From positions 10,988 through 36,128 of the forward strand of contig CAZSTA010000011.1 of assembly GCA_964609495.1 (NCBI GenBank): a stretch of 25,141 nucleotides of DNA, read 5' to 3'. The notes beneath the pieces are model-generated. The model saw only the letters and a program-made list of their open reading frames with translations, had not been told where the DNA came from and did no database searches. The translations under genes were made by a program, and so were the position numbers. The number at the start of each line of letters is the position of its first letter. Within the stretch, counting starts at the first letter, position 1. This stretch comes from CAZSTA01 sp964609495 [NCBI: uncultured bacterium] (GTDB lineage Bacteria; CAZSTA01). This document shows, piece by piece, positions 1-6,706 of this stretch.

Positions 1-1
1 T

Positions 2-421
2 AAATGTGAGGAGGAGTTCTCCTTCGCTAAAGCTCTGGATCTGGATGAAAAAGTCTGGAAGGTGATGCCCAAGATTCAGGCTAGGAAGATCAGGGAGTTA
101 TTACATATTAATGGAAATACTTTGGATGATTTTCTTAGAACTTTATCCTTTAAGATGGATGTTGAGGAATATATCTATGAGGTGGTGGAAAAGGAGGAAG
201 ATCATCTCGCTATAGTAGTTACAAGATGTCCCTGGTTCGATATTTTACAGAGAACTAAGAGGGAGGCTCTAGCCCCAGAACTAGGAGAAGCGATCTGTCC
301 AGCCGATCTTCAGGGAATAGCTAGCGAATTTGATGTGAATATACATTTCTTTAGGGAAGCTAAAATGTGCGAATATGATGAGCAGTGTAAATTGATATTT
401 GCCTTGGGAAAAACTAGCTGA
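2..421 (+). CDS. DUF6125-like protein, 3' part only
   Basis: The reading frame is open from base 2 with no start codon, so the gene begins outside the window; 139 residues are visible. An internal GTG/ATG at 62/65 gives a shorter frame, but the residues upstream (an acidic LDLDEKVWKVM stretch) fit the protein, so 62 is not the true start. The visible pattern (VW..M.KI.AR.I..LL, then a beta-rich stretch with TRCPW, then C-EYD-QC near the end) resembles DUF6125 and, more distantly, the ATC-hydrolase-like cysteine-containing family. Cysteines in TRCPW, in AICPAD and in the final C..D..C stretch could bind a metal or act in catalysis, but no function is established for the family as far as I know. 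A thioesterase gene follows 42 bases downstream on the same strand. Family assignment is from recalled pattern only. Confidence 0.6.
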   Translation, partial: KCEEEFSFAKALDLDEKVWKVMPKIQARKIRELLHINGNTLDDFLRTLSFKMDVEEYIYEVVEKEEDHLAIVVTRCPWFDILQRTKREALAPELGEAICPADLQGIASEFDVNIHFFREAKMCEYDEQCKLIFALGKTS

Positions 422-463
422 GAGAGAGGGCAGATATGCTGACGAAGGAAGGGGATATCTCTT

Positions 464-868
464 ATGGCTAGAAAATTCAAGTTTAAGTTAAAAGTAAGAC
501 GCTACGAATTGGATTCCTTCAATCACGTTAATAACGCAGTATATTTCAATTATATAGAGCAGGCTCTAGAGGAAGCGATGATCGAGATCGGCTATCCGGT
601 GGAGCGACTTAGAGATATGGGAATCTTCATTTTTCTACGGCATATAGAGATAGATTTTCTAGCCCCATCCTCTAATGGAGATAACTTAGAGATAGTCAGT
701 TGGCTAGCTGATATGAAGAAGGTGCGAGGCACTTGGCAACATGAGATATATAATGCGGATACGGGAAAGTTGCTCGTGAGAGCTTTCACTACGTCTGCTT
801 TTTTGGATAGGGATGGAAAACCGATAAAAGCTCCGGATGAGATCGTTAAACCCTGTCTTGAGGGATAG
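464..868 (+). CDS. Hotdog-fold acyl-CoA thioesterase (4HBT, YbgC/FadM-like)
   Basis: 134 residues, the usual length of a single-domain 4HBT thioesterase, which hydrolyses acyl-CoA thioesters in the cytoplasm. The N-terminus carries the family signature: RRYELDSFNHVNNAVYFNY, where the Asp (D17) and HVNN-x2-Y match the active-site loop and the start of the long hotdog helix of YbgC-like enzymes. The central part (IEIDFLAPSSNGDNLEI) matches the conserved strand that lines the dimer interface. The ATG is preceded by AAGGAAGGGG about 10 bases upstream, which supports the start. The chain length and head group of the substrate cannot be read from sequence. The neighbours (DUF6125-like gene, beta-propeller glycosidase-like gene) give no clear pathway. 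Confidence 0.85.
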   Translation: MARKFKFKLKVRRYELDSFNHVNNAVYFNYIEQALEEAMIEIGYPVERLRDMGIFIFLRHIEIDFLAPSSNGDNLEIVSWLADMKKVRGTWQHEIYNADTGKLLVRAFTTSAFLDRDGKPIKAPDEIVKPCLEG

Positions 869-911
869 GAGAACTCAATTTACCTATCAATATTTAGGAG
901 GGAAACGAATT

Positions 912-1895
912 ATGTCGAAATTATATGGACAGAAGTGGTTTGGGATAGCACCGCGCTTTAATCCAGGAGAGGGAGAAACGATAGTTGAGCCACCTGGAGA
1001 GGGCTATGGCTTTTGGGCTGGAGCACCAAGCGCTATTTTTGATTATGAAGGTGGAAAGTTCTATTTGAGCTACCGACGGAGATGGCCTCTGTATGAGGGG
1101 CGAGGAGGGGAATGTTGTGTAGCTGAGAGCGAAGATGGCGTCAATTTCAAAACCATCTGGACGGCGAAGAAGGAGGACTTTGGGGCTAATTCTATCGAAG
1201 GGAGCTCTATTATCCGCGATCCGTCGGGGGAATGGCGATTGTATATAAGCTTTGAGGTGGCTAAAGCTTATGATAGAAATCCCCCTACTTGGCGAGTAAG
1301 CTTGATGCAAGCAGATTCTCCTGAGAACTTCCGTCCTGAGCTAGAGCGTCCGGTTATGGATGGCCCTATGTTTGGCTTCACTTTTGTGAAGGACCCCTCG
1401 GTATATATTATGGGCGGGGAATATTGGGCTTTTACCAGTGTGGGAATCCCAGACCAAGGAGGGGGAGTAGTTGAAGGGGAGGATATTCGCCAGATGGGAA
1501 GAGGCAGTAGCGCTCTGATTACCTCTCCCGATGGGATTCATTTCAACAAAGCTAGAGTTGTATTGGGACCGAGTGGGGAAGACTCGAGTATGGACTGCTT
1601 TCAGGCTAGGATAACCTCGATCTTATATCTACCTCCAGTTTGGTCGGTCTTCTACGACGCGGCAAGGCATAGAGCGGATGGTTATGATGAGTTCTGTTGT
1701 TTGGCGGTAACGAGGGATTTTGTGAACTTCTCGCGACTTTCGCTAAGAGAGCCCTGGGTTAAATCCCCTCACGCTTCAGGATGTATACGCTATCTGGATG
1801 CCTTAATGGTGGAGGGGGAGATCCACTACTTCTATGAATATGCAAGAGCGGATCGTTCCCACGAGTTGAGGCATAATAAGGTGGTGATTGGCTGA
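912..1895 (+). CDS. Five-bladed beta-propeller glycosidase-like protein
   Basis: 327 residues. The frame is open from 837, but the ATG at 912 has TTAGGAGGG 8-10 bases upstream and lies after the thioesterase stop, so I take 912. The protein shows the repeated blade pattern of the GH43/GH32/GH130 beta-propeller superfamily: FDYEGGKFYLSYRRRW, AESEDGVNFKTIWTA, RDPSGEWRLYIS, KDPSVYIMGGEYWAFTS, TSPDGIHFNKARVVL and TRDFVNFSRL. In each, a strand with an aromatic W/Y ends next to a D-G turn. The DPS motifs and acidic residues facing the presumed central funnel (around the IRDPSG and VKDPSV turns) are candidate catalytic positions. No signal peptide is visible, so it is probably cytoplasmic and would act on small glycosides. 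It could also be a non-catalytic carbohydrate-binding propeller; the family number is not certain. Confidence 0.6.
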   Translation: MSKLYGQKWFGIAPRFNPGEGETIVEPPGEGYGFWAGAPSAIFDYEGGKFYLSYRRRWPLYEGRGGECCVAESEDGVNFKTIWTAKKEDFGANSIEGSSIIRDPSGEWRLYISFEVAKAYDRNPPTWRVSLMQADSPENFRPELERPVMDGPMFGFTFVKDPSVYIMGGEYWAFTSVGIPDQGGGVVEGEDIRQMGRGSSALITSPDGIHFNKARVVLGPSGEDSSMDCFQARITSILYLPPVWSVFYDAARHRADGYDEFCCLAVTRDFVNFSRLSLREPWVKSPHASGCIRYLDALMVEGEIHYFYEYARADRSHELRHNKVVIG

Positions 1896-1899
1896 ATAT

Positions 1900-1928
1900 T
1901 TGGCAAATTTTAGGAATTGTGGTATAAT
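1900..1928 (+). promoter_or_regulatory. Promoter P1 of the restriction-modification locus
   Basis: TTGGCA at 1900-1905 and a perfect TATAAT at 1923-1928 are separated by exactly 17 bases, giving an expected start near 1935. It overlaps the end of the propeller gene region by a few bases after its stop. It gives a transcript with a leader of about 125 bases that includes both arms of the leader inverted repeat. Confidence 0.6.
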
Positions 1929-1967
1929 TAGAGCAGGATATTTAGTATTGACTTAGGATACGAGTGC

Positions 1968-1996
1968 TTGCAATTTTTAATCTTTAAGGATATAAT
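1968..1996 (+). promoter_or_regulatory. Promoter P2 of the restriction-modification locus
   Basis: TTGCAA at 1968-1973, a 17-base spacer and a perfect TATAAT at 1991-1996. The expected start is near 2002-2004, giving a leader of about 60 bases. The last base of the -10 box is the first base of the 10-base inverted repeat 1996-2005/2039-2048, so a protein bound to that repeat would cover this promoter. Confidence 0.6.
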
Positions 1997-2057
1997 ATAT
2001 CAGAACCTCTAGGCGAATAATCGCTGAGATGATAATGTTTCTGATATAGAGGTGGAG
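1996..2057 (+). promoter_or_regulatory. Structured leader with two exclusive folds and ribosome-binding site
   Basis: Three elements are exact in the sequence. TATATCAGAA (1996-2005) pairs with TTCTGATATA (2039-2048). ACCTCTA (2005-2011) pairs with TAGAGGT (2047-2053), which contains the ribosome-binding site AGAGGTGGAG (2048-2057) of the gene starting at 2062. Between them GCGA-ATAA-TCGC (2013-2024) forms a small hairpin. The first two pairings share bases 2005 and 2047-2048 and cross each other, so they exclude one another: one buries the ribosome-binding site and the other leaves most of it free. The 10-base repeat may instead be a DNA operator. Confidence 0.5.
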
Positions 2058-2061
2058 ATGG

Positions 2062-5000
2062 ATGGCAGCTGTTACTAAATCTGAGCAAAACTTTGCTTTG
2101 CAGATTTTGAATATTTTCGATACCTTTCGATATAAAGGAAAGGGATATCTCGAATATCTATCTCATATAAAGAGTAGAGACGAATTCCGTATTCGGCAAG
2201 GAATCACCATACCCCTTTTAACTATATTGGGGTATGATCCCCAAAAAGATATAGATCCTGAGGTACCAGTTCCTTCAGGACAGGTAGATCTCTTAGTCCG
2301 GAATAATCTTCATCGTCCACTTATTATAATTGAGACAAAAGCCAGCCTTCTTACTGATCTTATCCCTGAGCGTCCACAGCTTCACTCTTATATTGATGAT
2401 CTTAATGCTCCTTTAGCTATTTTAACTAATGGACGCACTATGGAAATTTTTACTGTTAAGGGTAAAGTGAAGAATCTCTCCCTAAGCATTAACTTTGTAG
2501 ATATTTACAGGAGGTTTAGTATAGGAGGGATTGAAGCTTTAACTGAAAAGGACTGGGATAAGTTTATTAAATTAAAATTTCTCTCCAAGGATTTTCAGGC
2601 AATCGATGAAGAGAAACTATATATTATACCAGAGAATGATATTTCCGAGGATGTCCACTTTTCTGCTCTCCTAGAAGCTCTACAACGGATTATGGAACTG
2701 ACCAAGGCAGAAGTAATGGATCAATTTGATATTCTCTCGGAGCAGGTTAGAGAGTATAAGGAGATGATCGCCTCTGGCGCAAAGTTTTACCCTCGTGAGC
2801 AGAGGAAATACGAAAATGCACTGAAATTTGATAAAGCTTATCAAGAGTGGCAGAGGATATCTACAACTAATAGCAAAGGTAAGGAGTTCTTCTGTATAGA
2901 AACGATGTATATCCTCTTTAATCGTATACTTTTAATTCGTATATGTGAGGATAAGGGAATTATCCACCGGCAAATATCTAATGGGGGGATCAAACGTTGG
3001 AGGGAGTGGAAAGGCTTCTCCCAATTCTCTAAGATTAACTATGCCGAACTATTGAATTCAACTTATAAAATGATGAACGAGGTCTATCCTCATCTCTTTC
3101 ATCAGGATATCTTCGATTGGTATACTCCTTCGAGCGAAGTCATTCTGCGCATCCTCTTTATCTTTAATTATTATAACTTTGCTAATGTGGATAGAGATAT
3201 ATTAGGAAAACTTTACGAGAAATATCTAGATAGAGAGGAAAGGAAGAGATTAGGTCAGTTTTATACTCCTGAAGAGGTTGTAGATTATATCCTAGATTCA
3301 GTTGATTATAAGGTGGATAGGGAAATAGAGGGCAAACTACTTTTAGATCCTGCTTGTGGTTCAGGTGGATTTTTGGTGCGAGCCATGAATCGCTTAGTAG
3401 ATAGATACAGGCGGAAAGGATTAAGTGCGGATAGTATTTTAGATAGAGTAAGAGATTGTATTTACGGTTTCGATATTAACCCTTTTGCGGCTCATATTGC
3501 CGAAATGAATCTGCTCTTCTCAATTATAGATTTGATAAGCGAGGCGAGGAGAAGAGACCCCGATTTCAAGATAGAAAGATTAAATATCTTCGTGACGAAC
3601 TCGCTTAAATCTCCAATTAATAGTAATAATCAATTATATTTGTTAGGAGATATCACAAGCGAGTTTCTGGAGGATGCCTTGATAGTTAGGGATATTAAGT
3701 TGAGAAGAGGTAAATTTCAAGAGGGGTTCGATTTTGTAGTGGGGAATCCACCCTACGGGGCTAGTTTTACAGCAAGGGAAAAGCAAGAATTTAAAAGTAT
3801 TTTTAGAACTCCTGAGGGAGAAGTTGACAAGTATGGATTGTTTATTGAGCAAGGATTGAATTTTTTGAAGGACAATGGTTATCTTGGCTATATAGTTCCT
3901 AATACATTCTTGACTAATATTTTCTTCACAAAGTTAAGACAGTTACTGTTAGAAGAGACCAGAATCTTGGAGATAGCAGATCTTCTTAATCTAAAGATCT
4001 TTAAAGATGCAACTGTAAGCAATGTTATCCTGATAATAAACAAGGAGGAAGATGAAGACTCAAGAGCTAAAAATAAAGTGAGGATTAAAGAAATAATATC
4101 CACTGAAAAAGAGGAATTAAATTTGAATTTAAAACATCTGTGTTCTCAAAAACAATGGATCTCAAATAAGTCCTATAGTTTTAATATTTACTTAGATGAT
4201 AGAAAGCTAGATTTAATTCAGAAAATCAGAAGTAGTGCTATCCCTCTTGAAAGGATAACAGATACAGTATTTGGAGTGAAAGTTTATCAGGTTGGGAAAG
4301 GAAACCCGCTCCAAAGCAAGGAATGTTTTGATAATAAAGTTTTTAATTCTACATATCAAAAGGATGCTACTTTCAGACCATTTCTAGGAGGTAAAGATGT
4401 AGGAAGATATCTTATAGATTGGAAAGGAAATTGGGTGAGTTATGGAAAATGGCTCGCTGAACCCAGACAGCCAAAATATTTCACGTCTCCTCGTTTGGTA
4501 ATTCGGCAAATCACTAGCAGTTCCCAAAATTGTATATATGCTACTTTTACTTCTGAAGATTTCGTGGTTAGTAATGCAGCAGCAGTTATTCTACCATCTG
4601 ATCCCGATTTTGATATAAAGTTTCTACTAGCAATTATAAACTCTCCTTTAATATCTTTCTATTTCTTAAATACGTCCTCGAATGCTCAGAAAATTGCTTT
4701 CCCTAAGTTGAACTCGAAAGATATTCGTAGTTTTCCTATTAGGTCAACATCCGCTGAAAATCAAGTTGAATTCAAGGCTTTAGTGAATGAAATCTTAGAG
4801 ATCAACAATAACATACAGAGGATAGAAACTCTTGCCGATAATATCCCTGCTATAATATCTTCGGAGTCCATTCCTACTAGCTCTCTCGCGGATGTCCCGC
4901 AAATAAGATTTGAAGTCCCCAATAAGATTCGGAAACCTAGAATAAGAGTTAAACCTGAACAGGATAAATTCAAAATCTATCTGGATTCCAAACAATATAT

Positions 5001-5280
5001 TGAATGCGGAAATCAACCTCTAGCAAACTACTTAGAGATATATCTAAGAGCATTGGGAGAAGATTTGAGAGGGAAAGATCTGGATAAACTAATTAAATTG
5101 ATAGAGATTCCTCGAACACCTGAACTTATTCAAAAAGTATTAGATATACGAAAAGCATTGCTAGAAGATCTAGAACGATTAAGATCAAGAAGAGATGCGA
5201 TAGATAAGAAAATAGATGACAAAGTTTACGAATTATATGGGATAACCCAAGAAGAGAAAAAACTTATAGAAGGGAAATAG
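2062..5280 (+). CDS. Type IIG restriction-modification enzyme (nuclease + N6-adenine methylase)
   Basis: 1072 residues, typical for single-chain Type IIG (Eco57I-like) enzymes. Residues about 45-125 form a nuclease domain of the type I HsdR N-terminal class: D76 in SGQVDLLV and E91-T-K93 make the PD-(D/E)XK site, followed by the LTNGRTMEIF strand. After a helical linker come the gamma-class adenine methylase motifs in order: LGQFYTPEEVV (397-407), motif I DPACGSGGF (429-437), GFDINPFAAHIAE, and the catalytic NPPY (562-565). The C-terminal third (about 700-900) resembles the TaqI-type specificity domain, with FRPFLGGKDVGRY and SPRLVIRQI, and ends in a coiled-coil helix. It would cut and methylate the same DNA target in the cytoplasm; the target sequence cannot be read off. 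All key residues are present and no frameshift is seen, so it looks active. The gene is visibly AT-richer than its neighbours, which suggests horizontal transfer. Confidence 0.9.
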   Translation: MAAVTKSEQNFALQILNIFDTFRYKGKGYLEYLSHIKSRDEFRIRQGITIPLLTILGYDPQKDIDPEVPVPSGQVDLLVRNNLHRPLIIIETKASLLTDLIPERPQLHSYIDDLNAPLAILTNGRTMEIFTVKGKVKNLSLSINFVDIYRRFSIGGIEALTEKDWDKFIKLKFLSKDFQAIDEEKLYIIPENDISEDVHFSALLEALQRIMELTKAEVMDQFDILSEQVREYKEMIASGAKFYPREQRKYENALKFDKAYQEWQRISTTNSKGKEFFCIETMYILFNRILLIRICEDKGIIHRQISNGGIKRWREWKGFSQFSKINYAELLNSTYKMMNEVYPHLFHQDIFDWYTPSSEVILRILFIFNYYNFANVDRDILGKLYEKYLDREERKRLGQFYTPEEVVDYILDSVDYKVDREIEGKLLLDPACGSGGFLVRAMNRLVDRYRRKGLSADSILDRVRDCIYGFDINPFAAHIAEMNLLFSIIDLISEARRRDPDFKIERLNIFVTNSLKSPINSNNQLYLLGDITSEFLEDALIVRDIKLRRGKFQEGFDFVVGNPPYGASFTAREKQEFKSIFRTPEGEVDKYGLFIEQGLNFLKDNGYLGYIVPNTFLTNIFFTKLRQLLLEETRILEIADLLNLKIFKDATVSNVILIINKEEDEDSRAKNKVRIKEIISTEKEELNLNLKHLCSQKQWISNKSYSFNIYLDDRKLDLIQKIRSSAIPLERITDTVFGVKVYQVGKGNPLQSKECFDNKVFNSTYQKDATFRPFLGGKDVGRYLIDWKGNWVSYGKWLAEPRQPKYFTSPRLVIRQITSSSQNCIYATFTSEDFVVSNAAAVILPSDPDFDIKFLLAIINSPLISFYFLNTSSNAQKIAFPKLNSKDIRSFPIRSTSAENQVEFKALVNEILEINNNIQRIETLADNIPAIISSESIPTSSLADVPQIRFEVPNKIRKPRIRVKPEQDKFKIYLDSKQYIECGNQPLANYLEIYLRALGEDLRGKDLDKLIKLIEIPRTPELIQKVLDIRKALLEDLERLRSRRDAIDKKIDDKVYELYGITQEEKKLIEGK

Positions 5281-5360
5281 ACTATCTATAAGCCCTCTTC
5301 ATCACCTTCAATGTAATCCACTTAGAAGGAAGATCGGTAATCAAAAATCGGTGGCGAAAA

Positions 5361-6227
5361 ATGGAAGTATGGTATAAAATAGTAAATGAAGATTGCCTTG
5401 AATTTCTTGATAAGTATTCAGAGAGAAATATTCACCTTACTTTCATTGATCCCCCTTTCAGGCAAGGAAAAAATTACAGATTCTTTGATGATTCTCAGCC
5501 AGAGAAAGAATACTGGAATTGGCTGAAAGAAGTATTGTTGAGAGTCTATCGAAGGACAACTGAAGGAGGGGCTATTTACTTTATGCAGAGGGAGAAAAAC
5601 ACTGAAAGTGTTTTAAGAGCGCTTAGAGAGACAGGATGGACATTTCAAAATCTGATTATCTGGAGGAAAAAGACATCGGCAGTCCCTTCTAAGTTCAGAT
5701 ATTCTAAACAATACCAAATTATCGCTTTCGCTACTAAGGGAGAAAAACCGAGAGTGTTTAACAGACTCCGTATAGATTTGCCAACACCGCCAGAGTATAA
5801 ACATAGGAGAGACAAGGGAGTGTATCTTACGGATGTATGGGATGATATCAGGGAATTAACCTCGGGATATTTTGCTGGTGATGAAGCGATAAGGGATCCC
5901 AAAGGGAGCAGAATTCATACCCAGCAGTCTCCAATCGCTTTACTTTTGAGGATTATCCTATCATCTACTTTGCCCGATGATATAGTATTGGATCCCTTTG
6001 CTGGCACAGGAACTACGGCGGTAATCGCCTATCAGCTAAAACGAAACTCAATAAGTGTAGAGATAGATCCTAAATATGTCGAGATTATCGAGAAGCGTCT
6101 AAATAACCCGAGATCAGCGGATAGTATCTTGAAATTTTACAATTATTACCGATATACAGAAAACTTAAAGGAAATCTGGCCTAGTGAAGAAATATCTATG
6201 ATTAGTGAGCAGGGGATATTGTTTTAA
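5361..6227 (+). CDS. Beta-class DNA adenine/cytosine-N4 methyltransferase
   Basis: 288 residues, the normal size for the PF01555 N6/N4 methyltransferase family. The catalytic motif IV, FIDPPF (D30-P-P-F33), comes before the AdoMet-binding motif LDPFAGTGTT (about 210-219) and the following SVEIDP acidic loop. This order defines the beta class. DPPF rather than SPPY slightly favours N6-adenine as product, but that is not decisive. The region between (about 110-190), with RKKTSAVPSKFRYSKQYQI, is the likely target-recognition part. The gene lies 80 bases after the Type IIG gene on the same strand; its ribosome-binding site is weak (GGTGGCG about 8 bases before the ATG). A Type IIG enzyme with an asymmetric site often methylates only one strand, so this enzyme may protect the other strand. 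It could also be an independent methylase. Confidence 0.9.
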   Translation: MEVWYKIVNEDCLEFLDKYSERNIHLTFIDPPFRQGKNYRFFDDSQPEKEYWNWLKEVLLRVYRRTTEGGAIYFMQREKNTESVLRALRETGWTFQNLIIWRKKTSAVPSKFRYSKQYQIIAFATKGEKPRVFNRLRIDLPTPPEYKHRRDKGVYLTDVWDDIRELTSGYFAGDEAIRDPKGSRIHTQQSPIALLLRIILSSTLPDDIVLDPFAGTGTTAVIAYQLKRNSISVEIDPKYVEIIEKRLNNPRSADSILKFYNYYRYTENLKEIWPSEEISMISEQGILF

Positions 6228-6239
6228 GGCTATATAATA

Positions 6240-6268
6240 GGGCTATACAGCTTCATTCTGTATAGCCC
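6240..6268. terminator. Hairpin between convergent genes
   Basis: GGGCTATACAG (6240-6250) and CTGTATAGCCC (6258-6268) form a perfect 11-base stem with a 7-base loop. It lies between the 3' ends of the methyltransferase gene (+) and the DUF3795 gene (-), the place for a bidirectional terminator. No clear T-run follows on either strand, so it may act as an RNA 3'-end stabiliser or need Rho. Confidence 0.55.
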
Positions 6269-6290
6269 CGTTAGATATCACTCGCTTAAA

Positions 6291-6635
6291 CTAAAGGCTT
6301 GCCCTGATCTCATCAAGGGTGCTCTTGGCGTCAGGCACCATATCAAAGAATTTCACTAGCTTGTCGCAAGCATAATCATCACAGTAAGCACAATTTTTGA
6401 CGCTCCTTCCCAGAGCGCACGACCTTATTTCACAAACGTTGCAGTATCCAAAAAGTCGTCCATTTTCTGACAAACATCCATCGCAGTTAATATCCCCTGG
6501 TTTAATATCTTCGTTGAACTCTTTCGACCACAACTCAGCGACTTTCTTCCTTTCGTTATCATCATCTTTTTGAGTGGCAATGAATGCCGGGCATCCGGTA
6601 CAGATTAATCCACAAAAGGCAATCATCTTATCCAT
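6291..6635 (-). CDS. DUF3795 cysteine-rich protein
   Basis: 114 residues. The start MIAFCGLICTGCPAF, the central GDINCDGCLS, and the C-terminal YCNVCEIRSCA...VKNCAYCDDYACDKL match the DUF3795 pattern, a small protein with about a dozen cysteines in CxxC pairs, probably a metal binder (zinc or an iron-sulfur cluster). The biochemical role of the family is unknown to me. The ATG at 6635 has AAGGAG 9 bases upstream on the minus strand; an alternative ATG at 6626 lacks this spacing. It lies 71 bases downstream of uvrA in the same direction with no strong terminator between, so it may be co-transcribed with the WYL-uvrB-uvrA operon. That would place a cysteine-rich protein in a DNA-damage regulon, but this is inference. 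Confidence 0.8.
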   Translation of the reverse strand: MDKMIAFCGLICTGCPAFIATQKDDDNERKKVAELWSKEFNEDIKPGDINCDGCLSENGRLFGYCNVCEIRSCALGRSVKNCAYCDDYACDKLVKFFDMVPDAKSTLDEIRASL

Positions 6636-6706
6636 AGTATTTATCTCCTTTCATTTTATTTTTATCATCCGCAGGATCGGCTCTTAACTTGATCGGATAC
6701 GAAAGC

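Noticed and set aside
837-911. Longer start for the beta-propeller protein
   Set aside because: It overlaps the thioesterase gene and lacks a ribosome-binding site; the ATG at 912 has TTAGGAGGG just upstream.
921-1310. 129-residue minus-strand frame
   Set aside because: Antisense to the propeller gene, with no start signal and no recognisable motif.
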